NCBI GenBank assembly: GCA_030849465.1
Contig: JARVLF010000006.1
Span: 1,463,501 to 1,527,500 of the forward strand
Reading direction: 5' to 3'
DNA: 64,000 nucleotides
Origin: Moesziomyces globuligerus
Taxonomy: Eukaryota > Basidiomycota > Ustilaginomycetes > Ustilaginales > Ustilaginaceae
The translations under genes and the position numbers were made by a program. Under the pieces are notes generated by a model, which had not been told where the DNA came from, did no database searches, and worked only from the letters and a program-made list of their open reading frames with translations. This document shows, in pieces, positions 10,456-20,100 of the stretch. The stretch's first letter is position 1; every line of letters starts with the position of its first letter.

Positions 10456-12981
10456 ATGGAAGGCTCCGGCAGATCTGGAGCCTCAAAGACCGGTCAGGCC
10501 CGGCGCTCTCGCTCCAAGAGTGTCGGCAAGACCCCGGCAGAATCTCTCCTCACGACGCCAACAAAGTCGGAACCTGCCGACATGCCTCCCCTATCACCGG
10601 TCCTTCGCAAGATCCCGCGTCCTCCCAATGCGTTTATCCTCTACAGATCCGCCAAGATGCGCGAGATCGGCAAGAAGAACACCCAGTCTCAGTCCGGCAC
10701 AGGACTTGGCAAGCTTGACTACCAGCGCCAGCTTAGCAAGCATATCGGTCAGCTTTGGCGTGACGAGACTGCCGAGGTCAAAGCCGCCTTCTACGAAAAG
10801 TCGCAGCAAGCAGCTCGCGAACATGCAGCAAGATACCCAGAATATCGCTTCAAGCCCAGCAAAAAGCTTGCGCCTTCTCCCGAGCCTGCTTCCACGCCTA
10901 CTCGTAGCGGTCCCTCTGCCACGATGAAGACTCCGGATCGTTCGATCAGTTCCGACTTTGGCCCCGTCGACCTATCGGGCCCTGTCTCAGGTTCCGGTTC
11001 CGGCAGCGGCCGAAAGAGGGCTTCGCTGGAGAGTGCCAGATCAAAAGCATCCCCCTACTCCGAGAGCCGTCACCGCCGCGCCTCCTCGAGCGGTTCCCCT
11101 TCATCATCGCGTCACCACCCATCCGATCTTAACAAGCAAGGCCACAAGCAGAAGCAGAATCCAAATCGTCGATCTCATCCTGTCCTGCTCTATACGGAAG
11201 CGCCCACCTTCGTCAGTCCCTCGCGCTCATCAGAGCTCGAAGGGGCCGTCTCAAATCAAGCATTCATGGCTCGTGATTTCAATGCTACCGATCAAAAGGG
11301 CACACCCCCATCGCCTTACCATCGATCGTCGGTTGGACATTCGCCGACGCATCCTTCGTCTCAGACCGATTTCGACACCCTTCTCCCTCAGCACCTTCGA
11401 GAGCGGCCCCACGTCTTCCTCGCTCCCGTCAACGCACCTCAAGTCCCTCCTGTCCCAATCGGACAGGCTATCACCACCACGGAGGCAGTAGCTGCACTGG
11501 ATCTTAACAAAGAGACCAATCATCGAAACAAACCCAAGGTGGGCCTCGCCGAGGCTGTCAAGCGCGCTCTGCCTCCCGAAAGGCGCGCTTTGCTGCACGC
11601 ATCCTTGATCAAGAAGGGGCTTCTGCCTGAAACCGATACAAAGTCGCCAAACTCGCGCTCTCAAAGCGACTCTGCTCCCTCACGTGCTGGAGACGAAGCC
11701 ACACAGAGTCAATTCACGTCGCAAGAGTCAACGCCATCGCTCACTCAAACAGACTCGTGGAACTCGGTCGCCAGCTCCAGCCTCGAGATGGGTAGAGCCC
11801 ATACTTGGCATTCTCAGGACTCGACCCAAGGCACCGGCCTGAATCACTCGCATTGGTACTCGGGAGGAGCCGACTTGAGCGCAAAATGCCTTCTGCCCGC
11901 TCTGGATCCGGCTTTGCACGACTCAGTCTCCATGGCAGCGATGCAAGGTCCGAGCATCAATTTGAGCATGCAATCGGCCGACGCGGCCAAATTTCAAGAG
12001 CTCTCGGTGTGGAACCCGCCGGAACAGGAGTGGTCCGACAATTCTTGGATATGGGCGTCGACAAGCCAGGAGAGCGGTGCACCAGCATCCATACATCCGA
12101 TGGACGCCTCTGCATCGCAGCCGACCAGTTCCTCGCAGCAAGAGACTGGGGGCTTCGCCTTCTCCACGATCGAAGTGGGACGCTACGACAGCGGCGATGT
12201 CCATCTGGATCCTGTTCGCGCCATCACCGAAGCCAACTCAGCCATTCTCTCTCTGTCGCAATCGTGGGAGAGTGGTGGTGTACAAGGCCACATGTACGGC
12301 TTGAACGGCGAGCTGATCGGACAGGGCACGGTCAACAACTTCGGCCGAGAGCCCGGCGCGGGGCTGAGCGCGGAGGAAGCGAGCCAGCAGCGGGCCGTGG
12401 AGCTTCTCTTGCAGCAGATGCTAGGTGCCACGACAAACGAGTCGGACTATACGCAATCGCAGCACACCGCAGCAGACGCTAGCCAGACTTTTGCCGACTC
12501 TCAGTCGCAGTACGCGGCGTACTCTCAAGATGCGCAAGAATGGTCCGATTGGCAGCAGTCAGCTCTCTCCGCGATGACGTCGGAATCCGCACAGGAGGCC
12601 TCGGACCATCGTTTGCTGGACCAGCAGTGGAGCATCTCAGGACACGATCAGGCAGACGGTAGCCTTCCGGCCACAGGAGCAGATGCGAGTACGGCCTCAG
12701 GCTACGCGGCGGCTCATTGTCAAGAAGTGCGCGAAGCGCCGGGCTGGGAAGAGGCGCAGAATGCTTACACTCACGTTGCAGGAGGAGTGTGGACAGAGCA
12801 CCAGAGCGTAGAGCAGAGCCAGGTGGAGCAGGAAAACGCAGCAGAAGCATCATCGTCTTCGGTGAGTCGCGGCCTGCGCAGCTGGAAGGCGGCGCAGCTC
12901 AGCTCCATCAAGGAGAGGTTTACACGCATCCGGCAGCGGTCCATGTCGACGCCGCCGGCCGCCACATTGGCGCTTCCTTAG
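10456..12981 (+). CDS. HMG-box (MATA-type) transcription factor
   Basis: Predicted nuclear DNA-binding regulator of 841 residues. The open frame reaches back to a TTG at 10351; the first ATG is at 10456. A basic, serine-rich leader is followed by an HMG box at about residues 53-133. It begins IPRPPNAFILYRSAKMR, the fungal mating-type/Prf1/Rop1-like signature, and ends with ARYPEYRFKPSKK. The box carries a small Ser/Gly-rich insertion (about residues 76-85) between helix 1 and helix 2. The remaining ~700 residues are Ser/Gln/Ala-rich and look disordered, as expected for an activation domain. In smuts such factors act in mating and filamentation, but I cannot say which named factor this is. The long upstream region fits a heavily regulated gene. 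Confidence 0.85.
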   Translation: MEGSGRSGASKTGQARRSRSKSVGKTPAESLLTTPTKSEPADMPPLSPVLRKIPRPPNAFILYRSAKMREIGKKNTQSQSGTGLGKLDYQRQLSKHIGQLWRDETAEVKAAFYEKSQQAAREHAARYPEYRFKPSKKLAPSPEPASTPTRSGPSATMKTPDRSISSDFGPVDLSGPVSGSGSGSGRKRASLESARSKASPYSESRHRRASSSGSPSSSRHHPSDLNKQGHKQKQNPNRRSHPVLLYTEAPTFVSPSRSSELEGAVSNQAFMARDFNATDQKGTPPSPYHRSSVGHSPTHPSSQTDFDTLLPQHLRERPHVFLAPVNAPQVPPVPIGQAITTTEAVAALDLNKETNHRNKPKVGLAEAVKRALPPERRALLHASLIKKGLLPETDTKSPNSRSQSDSAPSRAGDEATQSQFTSQESTPSLTQTDSWNSVASSSLEMGRAHTWHSQDSTQGTGLNHSHWYSGGADLSAKCLLPALDPALHDSVSMAAMQGPSINLSMQSADAAKFQELSVWNPPEQEWSDNSWIWASTSQESGAPASIHPMDASASQPTSSSQQETGGFAFSTIEVGRYDSGDVHLDPVRAITEANSAILSLSQSWESGGVQGHMYGLNGELIGQGTVNNFGREPGAGLSAEEASQQRAVELLLQQMLGATTNESDYTQSQHTAADASQTFADSQSQYAAYSQDAQEWSDWQQSALSAMTSESAQEASDHRLLDQQWSISGHDQADGSLPATGADASTASGYAAAHCQEVREAPGWEEAQNAYTHVAGGVWTEHQSVEQSQVEQENAAEASSSSVSRGLRSWKAAQLSSIKERFTRIRQRSMSTPPAATLALP

Positions 12982-13806
12982 ATCAGCAATGCTCGGTGCG
13001 TGGCTCGCTTTCGATGCTTCATTCAACACAGTCTGCCATGTAGAGTCCCCTATCTGTTTCTAGATCGAGCGAAATGCGCGCCCTATGAGACCCTCTTCCA
13101 GCGAGTGTTGTGACAGCAGTCGAAGTGGACCGAGGCTGTCGATCAGGCCGAGAGCAGGTGGGAGCTGGAGCGGCGGCAGGCGTGGTCGAAGATGATCGGT
13201 TGCGGTATGGGCAACATCATGATGCCTTGTTCTGAGCTGCTGGCGGACTTTGGAGAGACGGTCTGGTGGCTTGGCATCGAGTCTGGGCTAGATTGGGCAC
13301 GGACTTTGAAGGATTTCAACGGAAGAATTCCCCGAACCCCACATTTTGGCAAATTCTGTCGAAAAGCGCGCAACAAATTAAGATAAAAAAAAAAGCTCTT
13401 CCAAGCACGGCTTTTTCTGTGAAGAGGCTCGGCTATAGTCTTGAGCTTGAAGTAGGTCGCTGCCTCTTGTGGAGCAGGCAAGAAATGATGGTATCCATCT
13501 CGGCCTGATCGAGCTTGCCGGTTGCTGTGGCTGGACCGGTGACTGCCAGCGATGCGGAGCGAGGCCCGCCGGCCTAACGAGAGCGCCAAATCGGATTAGC
13601 GCCGATTCTCTAGGCGCGATTTCAAGCCTCGCAAAACGCGGAAGGAGCAAAGTCGGCAAAGACGCTTAGCCGAGCTCGCAGGGCGGTTGCTTGACGTTGT
13701 CCGTGACTTGCCAAGAACGGCCTGTTGTGCTCCAATACCATGCCGTCCTTGGCCGTCTTGACAAGCGCCTCAAATTGTAATACAAGTAGGTCAGAGTGAT
13801 TGCGTT

Positions 13807-13821
13807 GGGGGGGGGGGGGGG
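13807..13821. repeat. homopolymer run of 15 G
   Basis: An uninterrupted run of 15 G in intergenic DNA, about 640 bp upstream of the xylanase start. Its length is prone to sequencing error. Confidence 0.8.
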
Positions 13822-14364
13822 CAGCAGAGGTGCATGACGGGCTTCTAGAAGGTCAGGTTGGAGTAGCATTGGATTGATGCTCCGCCCTTGGACTCGGGCG
13901 TAAGCTCAAGCTACGCGAGACGCCACGTTGTCCTGATTGCCGCGCGCTAGGCTTGCGTCCGGTATCAGGGTGCAAGCGATCAGAAGCCCCCGAGACCGGC
14001 GACCCCTGTCGCTCGAAGCCTGTCACGCCACATGGAACACCACCTGCGCATCCATGCATGTTTAGCGCCGCAACCAAGCCGCTTGCCACCGGCACACACT
14101 CTACCGGACACAGTAGCCTGCGAAGGCTGGCTCGGCCTCGTCCCAACCAGCGGACATGGGTGCCGAAGAGCGCTTTCGCTTCCTCCCCGCCGGCAACTTC
14201 GTCCCAGAATCGCTACGGCGCGCTTCTGTACGCCGGGAGCACGTCTGCATCGCCGGTGTAGTCGGTCTTGGTCAACACGCTCCCCCCAGCTGCAGCGTAT
14301 TCGCTAGTGTACGATCGAGCGATGCTCCCGCTTCTTGCTTCAGTAGGAAGGATGCCTTGCGGAT

Positions 14365-14373
14365 CATATAAGA
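14365..14373 (+). promoter_or_regulatory. TATA-like box of xylanase gene
   Basis: CATATAAGA lies 92 bp upstream of the xylanase start codon and is followed by a pyrimidine/CA-rich stretch typical of fungal transcription starts. The assignment rests on position and sequence only. Confidence 0.5.
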
Positions 14374-14464
14374 TGCATTGCTTCTGCCGGCCTGGTAGGT
14401 CCAGCCACGCATACACAACAGCGTACACACATTCCTATACGCACTCCTCTGTTTGTCTCTCAAC

Positions 14465-15136
14465 ATGAAGTGGTCCACTCTTCTCGCCTTTGTCAGCGTT
14501 GCCGGTACCGCTGTCTCCAGTCCAATCGCTCCTGCCTCGGACGCCGGATCGGATGCTGCCAACCTCACCAAGCGTCAATCGATCAACTACGTACAGAACT
14601 ACAACGGCAATCTGGCCAACTTCCAGTACAATCAAGGTGCTGGAACCTACTCTGGAAGCTGGAACAACCCGGGCGACTTTGTGGTCGGTCTGGGCTGGAG
14701 CACGGGTACCTCGTACCGGACCATCAACTTCAACGGCAACTATCAGAGCAACCAGGGCTCATACTACGCCGTCTACGGCTGGCTCAACAACCCTTTGACC
14801 GAATACTACGTCGTGGAAAACTACAGCTACGATCCGTGTTCGGCCAGCAACACGCAGCAGGTCGGTACGCTCACCTCGGACGGAGCAAGCTACAAGATCT
14901 GCAAGCATACCCAGGTCAACCAGCCCTCGATTCAGGGCACAAAGACGTTTGGTCAGTACTTCTCCGTGCGTCAGTCCAAGCGCAGCTCCGGAAGCGTCAC
15001 ACTCGCCAACCACTTCAACGCCTGGAAAAAGTACGGCTTCGCCAACGGCGCCGCCAACCCGGACTTCAACTACCAGGTCTTTGCTACCGAGGCCTTTGCC
15101 GGACAGGGCTCAGTCAACGTTCAGGTCAGCGGCTAA
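14465..15136 (+). CDS. xyn11A: secreted endo-1,4-beta-xylanase, GH11
   Basis: Glycoside hydrolase family 11 enzyme that cuts the xylan backbone of plant cell walls. It has 223 residues, MKWSTLL start. A signal peptide covers about residues 1-19, and a short propeptide ends in the Kex2-type site KR at 36-37, so the mature enzyme would start at Gln38. The GH11 fold signatures are clear: NPLTEYYVVENY contains the nucleophile (Glu113), and the acid/base is Glu209 in ATEAF. The thumb region sits around residues 151-170. The length is normal for a single-domain GH11 without a binding module. The TATA-like box upstream suggests a strongly inducible gene. The symbol follows the single smut GH11 gene I know of; the family call is certain, the symbol less so. 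Confidence 0.93.
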   Translation: MKWSTLLAFVSVAGTAVSSPIAPASDAGSDAANLTKRQSINYVQNYNGNLANFQYNQGAGTYSGSWNNPGDFVVGLGWSTGTSYRTINFNGNYQSNQGSYYAVYGWLNNPLTEYYVVENYSYDPCSASNTQQVGTLTSDGASYKICKHTQVNQPSIQGTKTFGQYFSVRQSKRSSGSVTLANHFNAWKKYGFANGAANPDFNYQVFATEAFAGQGSVNVQVSG

Positions 15137-16021
15137 AGTCACCGAAAGCATCACGGCGCAAACTCGACCCGAGCCAAATTTGAATGTCTCTGCCAATGTT
15201 CGTATCATGCTCAAGCAACGGATGGAACGATTCACTGGATTCGCTCAACAGCTCTTTACGAGTGTGATTGAGTCTGAGGTTTGAAGTCCGAATGGAGCAA
15301 GGGCCCTCGCCGCTTCGTCGAAGGCCGCCAGCACGTCATGTCACGCTCGTGCTGACCTTTCGAGGGTGTTGTGGCATGAAACCAAGACCGTGCAGTTCCA
15401 GACTCACATACTGTATGACATTTTATTGATGCAGATATCTGCACCACAAGACAGTTGAGTGCGTGAGGATTGCCGTCACACAGCCAAGAAGAGTGCTTAT
15501 GTGCATATCATGTGAGTGCATCCTCGAGCTCGCCACAGAGCTTGTGATGGTGTGGTAAAATCCTCTGAAAGGAACTATGAGGGGTCTAGCTGACTAGACC
15601 CTTCTCCAGCGCAAAAGTGGCTTCATTGTACGGCACGACTGCATGTGAAGAGATGATGTCCGGCTCTCACTGCTCTTGTTAGAGACCACGCGGTTCTGAC
15701 GATCATCATGTGCGGCCGGAACACGAGGCTCGCTCCTTGTGTGGGATCCGTTTCATCTGGCATCCGACAACGAGCTTCGAGCTACACGGCAATATGAACT
15801 CTTTGTCCTTCACGATGAAGCGGAGCGGGGACAGTACTCGTTCTTGTGAAATGTCGACGTGCTACGTGAAGTAGTACCAAGCACACCCCAGGCGCTCAAA
15901 GTACGCTGCGGCGGCAGGAAACCATATATAGCACTCTCTTTGTCCCGTCGTTTGTATCAGAACTACACGCAGATCGTTCTTCTCAAAGCACTTGCAGCCC
16001 ATTTGCCTACCATCCGAAGAC
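15137..16021. other. intergenic region between xylanase and secreted-protein genes
   Basis: 885 bp holding the xylanase 3' end and the promoter of the next gene. No open frame of interest and no repeat seen, apart from the TATA box near 15923. Confidence 0.5.
15923..15932 (+). promoter_or_regulatory. TATA box of secreted-protein gene
   Basis: CATATATAGC about 90 bp upstream of the ATG at 16022, followed by a pyrimidine-rich stretch. A good match to a TATA element, and the spacing is the same as for the xylanase gene. Confidence 0.55.
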
Positions 16022-16822
16022 ATGCTGCATTATAGCATCATGCTGACTCTCATGTTCACAGTAGTGCTGGCCAGGGCAACTGCTGACAGCAACGTGAAAC
16101 ACAATCACGACCTGTTCAACGGCATCCTACCGCCGCCGCATCTATTTGGCCTGCATGGCTACATGCCGCTCAGTAAAGAGGGAGATGTAATTGCTGAAGG
16201 CACAAAGATATACGCTGACTTGGCCAATGCAAACGGCACTGGACCGCACGTCGATTTCGTCTGGAAGAAACATGGTATACCAAGCTACCTCTCTGTGCAA
16301 ATGAACCTCGATAGAGACTTTGTCAAGCAGAATCTCTACAGAATTGTCATGGTGGACAACACTGCAAGGGTTCAGCTGGATGCTCCAGCATCGGCCAAGA
16401 ATCGTGACACTATGCATTCGGAGACGCGTGACACGCAGGCACTCGAAAGAGGCGATTGCCTGACTGTACCGCCGGCACCTCAAGGGGCTGCTTCTGCTGT
16501 CTGCCACAACAATCATGGTGCTCTTTTGCGCGATTGCGACGCACTCTATTGGTCGATGACGGACGAGTTTTGTCAAGACTGGGGCGAAGGGGATCGTGTC
16601 TACAGCACCCACGATTCCTGCGCTATTGTTGCAAAAAGGGCCAGACTGTCAGCAACTTGCTTCAGTATGCGCGAAACAGCTTCGTACGGCCTGCCCATCA
16701 TCCATCAATGCTGGGGAACCTGGAGTCAGAGGTGCAGCATCTGGAGAAGCGGCGTGATCCAGGGAAACAACTATGCCCCCAAGTCCTGCGTTTGCAACAA
16801 CGAGAGCGTCCGAGCTTGCTAG
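16022..16822 (+). CDS. secreted cysteine-rich protein, candidate effector (possible degenerate ADP-ribosyltransferase fold)
   Basis: 266 residues from the first ATG; the frame reaches back only to a TTG. A hydrophobic signal peptide (about 1-21, cut after ATA) is followed by no other membrane segment, so secretion is predicted. The first half, to about residue 120, has the order of elements seen in heat-labile-enterotoxin-A-like ADP-ribosyltransferases of fungi: FNGILPPPHLF, then a Gly-rich loop, then SYLSVQ, then LYRIVMVD. The catalytic Arg and the STS motif of that family are not present, so if the fold is right it is probably inactive. The second half holds eleven cysteines and ends in VRAC, suggesting disulfide bonds. 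The upstream TATA box and the neighbouring xylanase fit a host-interaction gene. I do not firmly recognise the family. Confidence 0.65.
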   Translation: MLHYSIMLTLMFTVVLARATADSNVKHNHDLFNGILPPPHLFGLHGYMPLSKEGDVIAEGTKIYADLANANGTGPHVDFVWKKHGIPSYLSVQMNLDRDFVKQNLYRIVMVDNTARVQLDAPASAKNRDTMHSETRDTQALERGDCLTVPPAPQGAASAVCHNNHGALLRDCDALYWSMTDEFCQDWGEGDRVYSTHDSCAIVAKRARLSATCFSMRETASYGLPIIHQCWGTWSQRCSIWRSGVIQGNNYAPKSCVCNNESVRAC

Positions 16823-17111
16823 CAGAAATGATACCGGTCAGCATGCCCGTAGTTCCAAAGGGGCAGGGCAACAGGATGACTTGATCATCACTCGTTGAGC
16901 GCCATCTTGCCCACCACTTCCCCCGGCAAGTTCTCTACGTCGTCTGTTGACCTCTTTCAGCTCATTCACCCTAACCACCAACAAGTGTCATTCTTGTCAT
17001 CAATTTCTTCCTTCTTTTGCTCGATTCTGAGGGTTTTGGAACACGCTCGCAGATGACGCATAGACGCGAGTGCATACGAGATTAGATTGGAACCATTGCT
17101 GCGCATTGAGC

Positions 17112-20100
17112 TCATAGTGCAGTGGGTCTCGACTCGCCGTTGGTCTCTCGCGGTCCCTCAACAGCCTCTGCTGATCGTGCCTCTTGTCGAGCCATGTGGA
17201 TGAGGATGGTGCGGAACGACGCAGCCAATCCCCAGTCCAGCTTGCGGAGCAGCGTCGCGAAACGAATGAGGATACGTGACGTCTTGACGTCCTGTGATTC
17301 CTGCAAGGCGACAGTCGGGATGGGCCCCTGCACACCCTCAGCCGCGCGTGCCGCAAGTGCATCGCCATCGCGCGGAGGCAGGGCTTCGTGCGTCGATGCC
17401 GCTCTGTCCACGCCGCGTTTCTCGCCCTCATCCTCAGAGATCCGCTCCCGCAAATCATCGTCGTACGAGCTCCGCGAAATCGGCTGGTTGTGGCGGGCTT
17501 CGGCGCCCTGGGCGCTGCCGGTGTTGTCTCGACTCCTTGCCTTTCCACCGCCGGTCCTGAGCTCGCCGATGCCTGCGATGCGGACCACGAGGCTGTTGGC
17601 CGCGAGCCAACGACGAGGCTTGCCGTCCACAGTGGACCGATACGCGCCCAGCGACCAGGCTTCCACGACGCGCGAGATCGTGCTGGATTCGGACGTTGAC
17701 GTGGCTGCCGAGAGCGAATTCGAGCCGTTGGTGCTTTCGCTAGCGCGCTCTTGCCAATCCTCGAAGCCGTCAGAGCTTTTCGACGATTCGCTACCCGCAG
17801 CGATCAGATCGATGAATCCGCTCTCCTCGACCAGACGGAGGGTGGCCGGCGAGAGGTATGGCAAGGCCTCGAGTTGGGGCTTGCTGGCCCTGATTACCTC
17901 GTCTCCGGTGCCGTTCAGCGCTGATGCGGTCTCGCTCGAATTGCCCCCGCGTCTGTTGCTGTCCAGCGCGGGCACGCTGCGTCGGACCTTGGGTCCAAAC
18001 TTCACGTATGCCCAGACAATCAGCGCGGCATGGAACAGGCCGACGATGCACACGTGACTTTGCAGCACCATGACATCCGGCTTCGCCGTGCTTGCATCCA
18101 ACGAGGTACGGATGAGGTCGTATACCTGTGCCGAAGCCAGCAGCATCTGTCGCATCGCCACGTGGTTTTTCGGATCCGCAACCCAGCGCTGTAACTCGAC
18201 AACAGCATCTGCGCGTCTTGCGTTTCCGGCTCGGCCGCCGGCATCTTTGAGACGATCAAAGAAGGCGGGCGGGCCGCTGAAGTGCATTCTTGACAGCAGA
18301 CGCAGCAGCTGGACATCGATACTGAGCGCAAGACTAGGCGGGCTCCCGACTGGGCTCGAACGGCTGATGGAGCCAGTCGAGGTGAGGGAGAGCGTGGCGC
18401 AAGCTGCTGCCTCAGCTAGACCTTGAAGCGCATTCGCAGCAGCGGCGTCAATGGCTACTGTGCCCGAGGCTGCATCGACCACGTGGTTTTCGCCTAGAGT
18501 GACCTCCTCAGCGTGAGCGAAGGCTTCCATGCCGAACAGAACGGAACGCTTGCTAGTATCCCACCGAATGCGGTAGAGGGTGACGGCGAGGATGTAGGCC
18601 TCCAAGCGATTGAGTCGGAGCGGGATATCCTCGTGCCGAGGTGGGTCGAGAAGCTTCCTGAGCACGTCGATGAACGAGGCTTTGGGCACACCTTGGGAGT
18701 GTTGAGGGATTCGTGAATACCACTCGCGCGCGGAGCGAGCGTTCCATAGTTGCTCATCGCAGGGGAAGGGCGATGTGATCTCGGTGTAGAGGAGCACCGG
18801 CGAGATGTCCATGTAGAGGCTGTAGAGCTGATCATACAGGAACACACACCAACCGAGGCGAATGCGACTCTCGCGCTCGACCCATGTGCGCCACTTTCGC
18901 TCCAGCATTTGATCGTCGATCGAGTCCAACGGCTGATCGGTGGTGTCTAGTCGAATGTTGGGCATGTTGAGCAGCCCGATTCGGCGGATGGCCGTCATGA
19001 TACCACCTCGATTGCGTTCCGCCAGCTTGAAGAGGCGTTTGTTGCCTGCTCCGATGCCGAATTGCTGCTGGAGCAGCCAAGCCTGGTTGATGCTGATGTC
19101 TTGGAATCCGCGCTGGTCGGCCTCGTAGGCACTCATGGTGCCGATACGGGTGAGCTCGGAGAAGGCTGGAGCGAGGATGCTGGCGCGTTTCTGGAGCCGC
19201 GCCAGGCTTGCGCTGCGTGCTCCCCGAGCCTGCATCTCGGACACGTAAAACACAAGACCCTTGGTCACCATGATGAGCAATAGCACAGGACTTGCGCTTT
19301 CGGGGTCGAAAGAGGCTTGATGGAGGATGGGCGTATACGGGTGGACCTTGCGGAAATAGAGCGAGATGAGAATCTCGATCTCGGAGCAGGTGAGGAACTT
19401 GTCGGAATCACCGTTGAAAGAGTAGACGGACCAAGGATGCTTGCACGAGTGGCGAAGATATTCGAGCAGGTTTTGCCGAGTCGGCTCGCTGATCTTTCCG
19501 GTGAGTCGGAAGGGCTTTGTGGGGACCACCTTTGAGGTCGGAGAGTTACGGCTCGAGGAGCGGCGTCCACCGACGTTGTCTTCTGCAAACTCTTCGATCA
19601 AGACGAAGGGGATGTGCCTGCTCGAGACCGGCTCCGAGTACGGTTCGCTGGTCTTTACATTTCTAGAGGCGTTGTCGTCCTCGGCCTCGTCCTCCATTTC
19701 GACGGCGAGGGTGTACTCTGAAATGTCGAGCGTCGGCGGTTGTCGTCGCGTGGGACGATAATCCTGCGGCCATTCTCCGTCGTCATCCGGGTTGCGCGCA
19801 GTACGGCCGACGTTGGCCGGCGGAACGTTGTTGTTGCCGCTGGCTTGATCGATGGCGGTGTTGGCGAGGTTGATCAGGTTGAGCGATTCGAATGGGTCTG
19901 CAGCGCCCGCTGGACCCTGGGCTCTCTCAAAGATCTTCTCGGTTGCGCGTGAGAGGGAGTCAGGCGGTTGGGGACCGAAGTCGTCGAGGGCGGCCAGCTC
20001 CTCATCGAAGGAGGATGGCAACACGCCCGAGAATACCGAGGCATCTGTGAGGCTAGCGGCGCCATCATCAAAGATCCAGTCGAGACCAGTGAGATTCTTG

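Larger units (their letters stand above)
12982..14464. other. gene-free region upstream of xylanase gene
   Basis: 1.48 kb with no convincing gene on either strand. It contains an A-run near 13385, a 15-G run at 13807-13821 and, close to the right end, the TATA-like box of the xylanase gene. Short open frames are numerous and unremarkable. Confidence 0.5.
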
